From the NCBI RefSeq assembly GCF_004379255.2, contig NC_056052.1, positions 7,254,001 to 7,318,000 on the forward strand: a DNA stretch of 64,000 nucleotides. The letters are read 5' to 3'. A program made the translations under genes and the position numbers. A model generated the notes under the pieces. The model had not been told where the DNA came from. It saw only the letters and a program-made list of their open reading frames with translations, and made no database searches. The stretch comes from Salvia splendens. Taxonomy: Eukaryota > Streptophyta > Magnoliopsida > Lamiales > Lamiaceae. Below are positions 58,303 to 64,000 of the stretch, in pieces. Position 1 is the stretch's first letter. The number at the start of each line of letters is the position of its first letter.

Positions 58303-58614
58303 TTGACATAACATCAGATGTTCCAGATTCTGATCCTGAGGAAGCACAGTGCAGCCTCAAACCAATTCTCATGTCTTCTTTTCAATGAATTGGAAGCATT
58401 CAACCACAGGGATCAACTAGCATTTGCATTTGTGAGGGATAAAATCACACTAAAAATTAACATAAACATGTTTGAGGTTGAAGTTTTTGATCAAATTGCA
58501 ATTGAATATAGGCACAACCTCAAAAAAGGTAGGGCCTATGTGGGGCCCAATGTGAAGTGGGCTACCCAAAGTTTGGCTATGAGGGTTTTGGTAAATGTGA
58601 AGACTATATTATGA
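58303..58614 (+). pseudogene. DUF616-type (TOD1/MUCI70-like) 3' exon remnant
   Basis: A 98-codon frame contains ILRKHSAASNQFSCLLFNEL, then RDQLAFAFVRDK and a NMFEVEVFDQIAIEYRHN tail. The RKH, SNxFSCLxFNE and RDQLxFAxVR pattern is that of the C-terminal part of DUF616 proteins, Golgi enzymes such as TOD1 or MUCI70. Just upstream, DVPDS is readable one frame over, as in the family, so a single-base shift separates it from ILRKH. No other exon is found, and a hAT-like element starts right after the stop. It is most simply a gene fragment. The assignment rests on remembered family pattern, not a search. Confidence 0.55.
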
Positions 58615-59335
58615 ATAGGGATGTCAATCGGGCCGGGCCATCGGGTTTCGGGCCGGCCCTACTCAGGTTACAGGTCAATCGGGTGCGGGCTAATCGGGTT
58701 GTGAATTCTTTCGGGTTGTAAAAGTTCAACCCTAACCCTAAAAGCTCGGGTTTCGGGCTAGCCCAACGGGTTAATCGAGTTGCTACCGATAAGATTAACA
58801 TGCGATCAATCCAATAAATAATAATGAAAATTAGTTATATTCATAAAATGTAAAATATTTAATTATGATAAATTTGAGATATATGGTCAAACTCAATCAT
58901 AAACATGATCAAATACTAATATTTGAGATATTTCGTGAAATTTTAATGAATGTTTTAGAAATTTAAATATTTTTTTAAGTGAATTCGAAGTTTTTAATTT
59001 ATTTATCAATTATTATATTAATAAAAATTTAATATATAATTTGTATATTTAATATATAATTGAAAGTTATTTTTTTAGTTATCTATATTATAAAATTAAT
59101 CAATGAAATGTCGAATTAGGAGTAAAAAATAGAATAATAGAAATTTTATCGGGTTTTCAGGCCATCCCATCGGGTTTTCGGGTCTGGCCCTAACGGGTCG
59201 TAGGTTAATCGGGTGCGGGCTAATCGGGTTTTAATTTTATCGGGCTAGAATTTCCCAGCCCTAACCCTATAAATTTGACGGGCTATTCGGGCCAGCCCAC
59301 GGATTGCGGGCTACATTGACATCCTTAGTTATGAA
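58608..59335. mobile_element. Non-autonomous hAT-like element, 8-bp duplication
   Basis: The ends TAGGGATGTCAAT and ATTGACATCCTTA are inverted, and ATTATGAA (58608-58615) and GTTATGAA (59328-59335) match at 7 of 8 positions. Both subterminal regions are filled with ATCGGGT and GGGC repeats (58625-58785 and 59150-59310). 712 bp, no transposase. Confidence 0.85.
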
Positions 59336-60850
59336 GATGTTTGGGAAAAATTACATTATTGATTGATTTTATTTTATTTTATTTTATTGTTATTCTTAAC
59401 AAAATATATTCATAGTTATAGCTACTGTGCATTAGAAAAAATATTGGTGAGAGAGTTTGATTTAGCAGTGTAAATGTGGTAATTTAAATCTGGAATTTCA
59501 AGATCGAGAACTCAAGATTGTATAATACTACTAGTATTAGTAATAATTATTTTTAATAATGTTATTATTAGAAAATTAGAGTGAGATAATAATAAAGGTT
59601 GATAAAAAAAAGTAAGCTTTGTTGGCAGATGCCAGATGGCAGTGGATATCAGGAATTATCTAAAATTTTCGTTTGGACTCTTGCTTTTGTGAATGTCAAC
59701 TAATCTTTTGAGAAGATAATTTGTTTGGGGAATCTTCAATCCACTGCAATCTTTTAAAGTAGATTCTGCACTAAATTAGTATAGCTCAAAATTTGAGCTC
59801 CATCTCTAGCTTAGTTCATACTAATATTCTTTTCAATCCAACTTAAATTTAAAATTGAGCACAATTATGTGATTGAATCATAAACTCACTCTTTACTCTA
59901 TCTCCCTATAAGATAATAGGTTAATCACTCTTAAATATGTGTATATTATTGCATTTTCATTTTCATTTTCATTTTCATTTTCAGTTTCAGTTTCATCCTC
60001 ATGTTATTGATGTAGATTCTTTGGTAAAAATGAGGAAGTATACGCTAAAGAATGACTAAAATTCCAAATACTACCTCAATGATAAAAAAACTCCAACTAC
60101 TTTCATTTAGTATACAAACTTCAACATTGCTTAACTTCTAGACTTTGTCTGGATTTTCTTATCACTTTTCAAATTTCTTTTATTTTCTAACTTTTTTTTA
60201 TTTGTTTCATGCATAATTTTTCTTTTGCGCACTTCACATTTTTTCAACACCTTTCGATGCATTTAGTTTTTCTTTTCAAAACAACCACTTTTATATTCTT
60301 TTTCTCCTCCTCTTTTTAATCCTTTATTCCTCCAACACTTGAAACATTTTATTTATCATAATAGTGTATAAATATTCAATTCCTATTATGTAACTTTCAA
60401 GGCTTAATAGTCAAAATGACCTACTAGGGAATTTATGAAAAAAATGGTCAATTATAAGTATAAAGTGGGTATGAAAGGATGATCTAACTTCATCTTCTAT
60501 CCTTAATATAACTATGCACATCTTCTATGTCGACCACCTTCCCGGCACGAAAAAATTCATAAAGAACTTAGATTGCACAGTAGTATTTTTTTTAGCTTAC
60601 AAAAGAATTTTGTTAGCTCGGACATGTGGACAAAAACCTCATATGTTATTGTGATAGCTTGCCAATATCAAAATACTATGCACGTATAATGTATCGTTTG
60701 ACAGGTGTTGTATCCATCCATGTATTTATTTTTAAATGTGTAGGTTAAGCTAAGAAGAGTGCTCGACAGATCATTAGTGACATTTCCCCTTTATTTTAAG
60801 TAAGAACTCTCGGATTTGCATCTGTTTATACATTTGATCATAGGAATGTA
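59336..60850. other. Intergenic AT-rich DNA
   Basis: No gene. A hexamer microsatellite, (CATTTT)n passing into CAGTTT units, is at about 59952-59996. Confidence 0.5.
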
Positions 60851-61756
60851 TGACTCAACTTATTTTAACAAAAGAAAATCCCGCAAGTGTACGGGGCTAG
60901 TGTAGCACAAAGCAAGCAAGAGTATCGTATCCCACAGAGACAAAATGTATAAACTCAAGTACCACGGACCGATTTTAACTACTATCTAGACGATTCAAAG
61001 GTTTGGTTGATTCTTGGAAAAACAATTAAACATAAACAAGTTAAAAGCACGCAACAAAGGATAGGTTTCAAATAAGAGAAAGAAGTAGAGTTTTGGATCC
61101 AACTACAACGAACACAATGTGAACAATTCAACAACTTTGATTACCCAATTGAAGTCTCTAGGATTACTAGGAAAGCCGCTAGTCTAGGCTAAGCCCTCTC
61201 TCGAGTGCACCCAACCCGTTGATTAACCATTAATATTGAAGTCTCCTTCTAATACTTCACAATTAACTCCTTAAAACAAAAGGCTCAAGCCCTCACTCTA
61301 GAATTCCTTCTCTCGAATGTAAATTATCTAGGTGTTGTTCATTCTTTTATCAATCCTAATTAGGTATCTCTCGATTACTCAAAACTAGGTCAATAAACCC
61401 AATTGGTAGCTAAGCAATTGAATTGAAAAAGCTTAAGAATAACACAAAGGAATCACAAGAGCATAGGTAATCAAAAGTCCTTGAATTAATCAAAAACGTT
61501 CATTGTAGTCATCACCAAAACTCTACAAGAGATTTAGCTACTCATATTCAATGCAAATTCACAAGATAAATCCATGGGAAGTGAACTAAACATAAGAAAC
61601 TAATAAAGATACTCCCAAAGGTGGATTGAGTGGGCAAATCGTCTTCGTCTTCAACCTTGTTGATGAATCGGACTCTTCATCGCCTCAATCTACTCTCCAA
61701 TGTGAAAGCTGCTCTTGGGGGCGTGTCTCCTCTTCTGGGCACGAAAACCTAGCTCT

Positions 61757-61766
61757 CCTTTTATAC
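61757..61766 (-). promoter_or_regulatory. TATA box in LTR
   Basis: Minus strand GTATAAAAGG, with GC-rich CCGCCCCGG directly upstream; the expected promoter of the element. Confidence 0.65.
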
Positions 61767-61807
61767 CCGGGGCGGAAATAATAGCAATTAACTCTCGCAG
61801 AACACAT

Positions 61808-62003
61808 CGCCCGGCCGGGCGATTTTAAGTCGCCTAAACGCCCGGTCGGGCGATCTCTCGATGGCCCTGATTCTTTCACATCGCCCGGTCGGGCGATTCT
61901 TCCGAGGCAGAACGCCCGGTCGGGCAAACTCTCTGGATTCGTTCCTTCTTTGCACAAACGCCCGAGCCGGGCGTTTCTCTTGTACATGAACGCCTGGTCG
62001 GGC
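61808..62003. repeat. Six GC palindromes upstream of LTR TATA box
   Basis: CGCCCGG(C/T)CGGGCG occurs at 61808, 61839 and 61882; shortened or altered forms are at 61913, 61959 (CGCCCGAGCCGGGCG) and 61991 (CGCCTGGTCGGGC). Each is a self-complementary stem. They lie 40-250 bp upstream of the TATA box in the sense direction. Confidence 0.88.
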
Positions 62004-62191
62004 AGTTCTTCTGTAATCCAGCTTCAAGCTCATTTTCAAGTAATTTTCACCTGTTTTATCCTCAAACACTAGACAAACTCATCAAAATACTTAAGTAGTG
62101 GATAATGGATGCAAACTCAAGTAATATGCTACAAAACATTGAAGTATTCACCTTAAACATCCAAAATACTTGCTACACTACGAGTTTATCA

Positions 62192-62205
62192 ACTCCCCCA
62201 AACTT
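62192..62205 (-). other. Polypurine tract
   Basis: Complement AAGTTTGGGGGAGT, directly beside the LTR. Confidence 0.7.
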
Positions 62206-63663
62206 AAACACTTGTTTGTCCTCAAATAAGAAGTAGAAAACAAAGAATTAGAACTCGTGTAAGTATGTTGGATTGTCATCATTGCCTCAGTAAAATAAAA
62301 CAGAATCATCATGTATCAATAACTTCGCATACAAGTAAACCAAAATGAACATTGCTTCAAGCTACTAGCACGTATTCCACTTTGTCAATTTACCCTCACA
62401 GGATTCATATAATGTGATTTTTTTTTCTTTATTTTCCTCTCACTCTCAAAGTGTATAGGTATAGTATGAACCTCTCAAATCAATCAACAATGTATAGCTT
62501 ACCATAAGCTTGCTCGAAGTCTAGACTCTCCTCTACTATGTTGTGACTACAGATTTAGGATCCGAAAGGTCTTTTCCAAGGTTGTAATGTAGGGCTCTTT
62601 GGTTAGGTGAGGAAAATTTGGCCAAAGTGACTATAATCCCAAAGTGAAACTACAATTACTTCACCCTTGTGCACTGCAATCCTTAGCTAGTCCTAGGCTT
62701 TGCCTAGACTCTTCTCAACTCCCAATTTCCCCTTTTTTTTCGAACAATGCTTATTCATTTTCAAAAACCATCCCAGTTTTCTTTTTTTTTTCTTTTCTTT
62801 TTTTTTCTTCTTCATCTTTGTTTTTTTTCTTTATTTATTTATTTTTTTTTCTCCATGCTTTGCATGTCATTCTCTCATTTCTTTTTCTTACAAACTCCTC
62901 CTTTTTCCCTCTTTCACTTGACACTAAGGGAACCCAACCCAAATTATTAGCTATCAAAGAAAAGGCTTTTAGGCTCAAAGTTGGCTAACAAGGGATTATA
63001 ATTTACAATTAGGATTAAGATTAAGATAAGGGTAGAAGGGATGGCCTAACGTCATCTCCTATTTCTATAATCACTATGTAGATTCAAGGAGACCGCGAGC
63101 AAGTTCTAGAAACATATAACATAGTTGATGAAAAATCACACATTTTTGGAAAAAGATATAGGCTCAATCCTCACATGGTATTTTTCGGCAAAAGACAAAG
63201 CAATTCACTCTAGGCAAATCACAAGGAGGAAATACAAGTTACTTAGCTATATCAACAAGTTTTCACAAACATTTTAAGCCAATTCTCATCATAGCCAACT
63301 CACCCCATTCGAGTTCACCAATTTTCTTCCCAAATCTATCATCCTACCCAAGGGAGATTATTCAACACAAACCTAAAAAGAAAAACAAACCTAAAAAGAA
63401 AACAAAGACACAAAAACAAGTGGAACAAGGAAACAAGGCCACCTACTCCAACATCCAAGATCAACAAAACATCACAATTCAAATTTCAAATTTACATGCC
63501 CACATATCATCATCAAATATCATCAAAAGAATAGGGGTACAGGCCGGGGTACCATCAAATAAAGAGAGAGAGAGGTAAAAGAAGGAATCCACTAGACACC
63601 CCCCAAACTTATTCCAAGCAAAACTAGGATAAGTTTGAAAGAGAGTGGATCTCCCATGGACCT
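62206..63663 (-). other. Retroelement 3' non-coding region
   Basis: No gene. Long T-rich runs (62725-62900), parallel to those at 36540-36730 in the first element. A GGTGTCTAGTGG and AAGTTTGGGGGG-like purine tract on the minus strand near 63595-63610 resembles an extra polypurine tract. Confidence 0.5.
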
Positions 63664-64000
63664 TCACTGCGGAGGAGGAGGAGGATGCTGCCACTGGCCA
63701 CGGAATTCATCGAATCGGGCATTGATGTTGGCCCATTGTGCGTTGTTGAAGTCAGTGAATTAGGTCCAGTTGGTGTCGAACTGGTTCCATCGCGCTTCAT
63801 TCTGGACCCAATATTCCTGCTGACGCAGCTCCATCCGTGTCAACCTCTCATTGATCAAGCCGTAGTCCTCCTCTTCTCGCTCTTGTCGGCTTCGTGTCCT
63901 CTGAGTGCTTGTCCCGGCTTCATCTCCCCCTTGGTGGGTCGGTTGTTCCTCACCTTCCTCCTCATTTTCTTCTTCATTTTGCTCGACCCCCATCTCGATC
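63664..64000 (-). pseudogene. C-terminal part of retroelement ORF (cut by window edge)
   Basis: The frame enters from the right edge. It reads MGVEQNEEENEEEG, an acidic stretch, then RTRSRQEREEEDYGLINERL, RMELRQQEYWVQNEARWNQF, a TAA at 63760-63762, and in the same frame FNNAQWANINARFDEFRGQW and PPPPPQ to a stop at 63664. The charged, coiled-coil-like C-terminus and its position just before the 3' non-coding region match the decayed frame at 37782-40002. The TAA could again have come from CAA by a C-to-T change. Confidence 0.5.

Larger units (their letters stand above)
60851..62191 (-). repeat. LTR of a second Athila/Tat-like element (3' LTR)
   Basis: The right border TTTATCA is followed by ACTCCCCCAAACTTAAAC, whose complement is a purine tract, so the element reads leftward and lies mostly beyond the right edge. 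The far end carries CCCGCAAGTGTACGGGGCTA and AGTATCGTATCCCACAGAGA, strings typical of such LTRs. A TATA box lies at 61757-61766. The left border is approximate because the partner LTR is outside the window. Confidence 0.6.

Noticed and set aside
61685..62069. 100- and 93-codon minus frames rich in RPG repeats
   Set aside because: They are readings of the GC palindromes in an LTR.
62700..62988. 114-codon Phe-rich plus frame
   Set aside because: Poly-T tract of a retroelement 3' region read as protein.
1..64000. CRISPR arrays, rRNA or canonical tRNA genes
   Set aside because: None seen. The tandem repeats have no CRISPR-like spacers, and the tRNA-like segments are SINE heads with diverged arms.

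Overview
This window is nuclear DNA from a flowering plant, most likely a eudicot. The grounds are GT-AG introns, a plant-type ERO1, a JAZ7/8-type TIFY repressor, and dense plant transposons (Stowaway and Tourist MITEs, a Copia element primed by initiator-Met tRNA, a TRIM, tRNA-derived SINEs, PIF/Harbinger, hAT-like and Athila/Tat-like elements). No prokaryotic or organellar gene block is visible. I cannot name the species.

Genes. Four host loci are well supported. (1) A 76-residue protein, minus strand, 4947-5177. (2) An 87-residue protein, plus strand, 13146-13409, which shares a short core with the first. (3) ERO1, the ER thiol oxidase, minus strand, 27189-30423, nine exons, 453 residues. 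(4) A three-exon, 124-residue JAZ7/8-type repressor, minus strand, 49542-50400, whose exons are too short to stand out as long reading frames. A weaker candidate is a TATA box plus two phase-compatible exons (26293-26230 and 23402-23342, minus strand), whose continuation would be cut off by nested transposons. A DUF616-type gene remnant lies at 58303-58614.

Mobile DNA, left to right. 0.3-12.8 kb: MITEs, two long foldback elements, a hAT-like element, a dimeric tRNA-derived SINE with an 18-bp target duplication, an AT-rich degenerate tandem array and a TRIM. 14.3-22.7 kb: a complete, young Copia element on the minus strand (LTRs near 1465 bp, perfect 5-bp duplication ATACT) nested in a hAT-like palindromic element. 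Its polyprotein is dead: one in-frame stop between gag and pol and a deletion that removes the reverse-transcriptase core. 24.2-26.1 kb: a TIR element carrying GC-rich gene-like fragments and a 44-bp minisatellite. 31.8-33.6, 42.6-43.7 and 54.9-56.6 kb: three PIF/Harbinger derivatives. 34.3-40.0 kb: an Athila/Tat-like LTR and a decayed 740-codon frame in which all seven stop codons can be explained by C-to-T changes. 44.3-46.2 kb: a TIR element with a 10-bp duplication. 56.5-59.3 kb: more TIR, hAT-like and SINE pieces. 60.9-64.0 kb: the 3' end of another LTR element, with six GC palindromes just upstream of its TATA box.

The host genes do not form a pathway; this is a gene-poor stretch of separate loci in a transposon matrix. 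The items I would look at first are the JAZ repressor with its promoter, the C-to-T-only decay of the 37.8-40.0 kb frame, the palindrome cluster in the right-hand LTR, the Copia leader, and the possible gene split by nested insertions. All alignments were done by eye.
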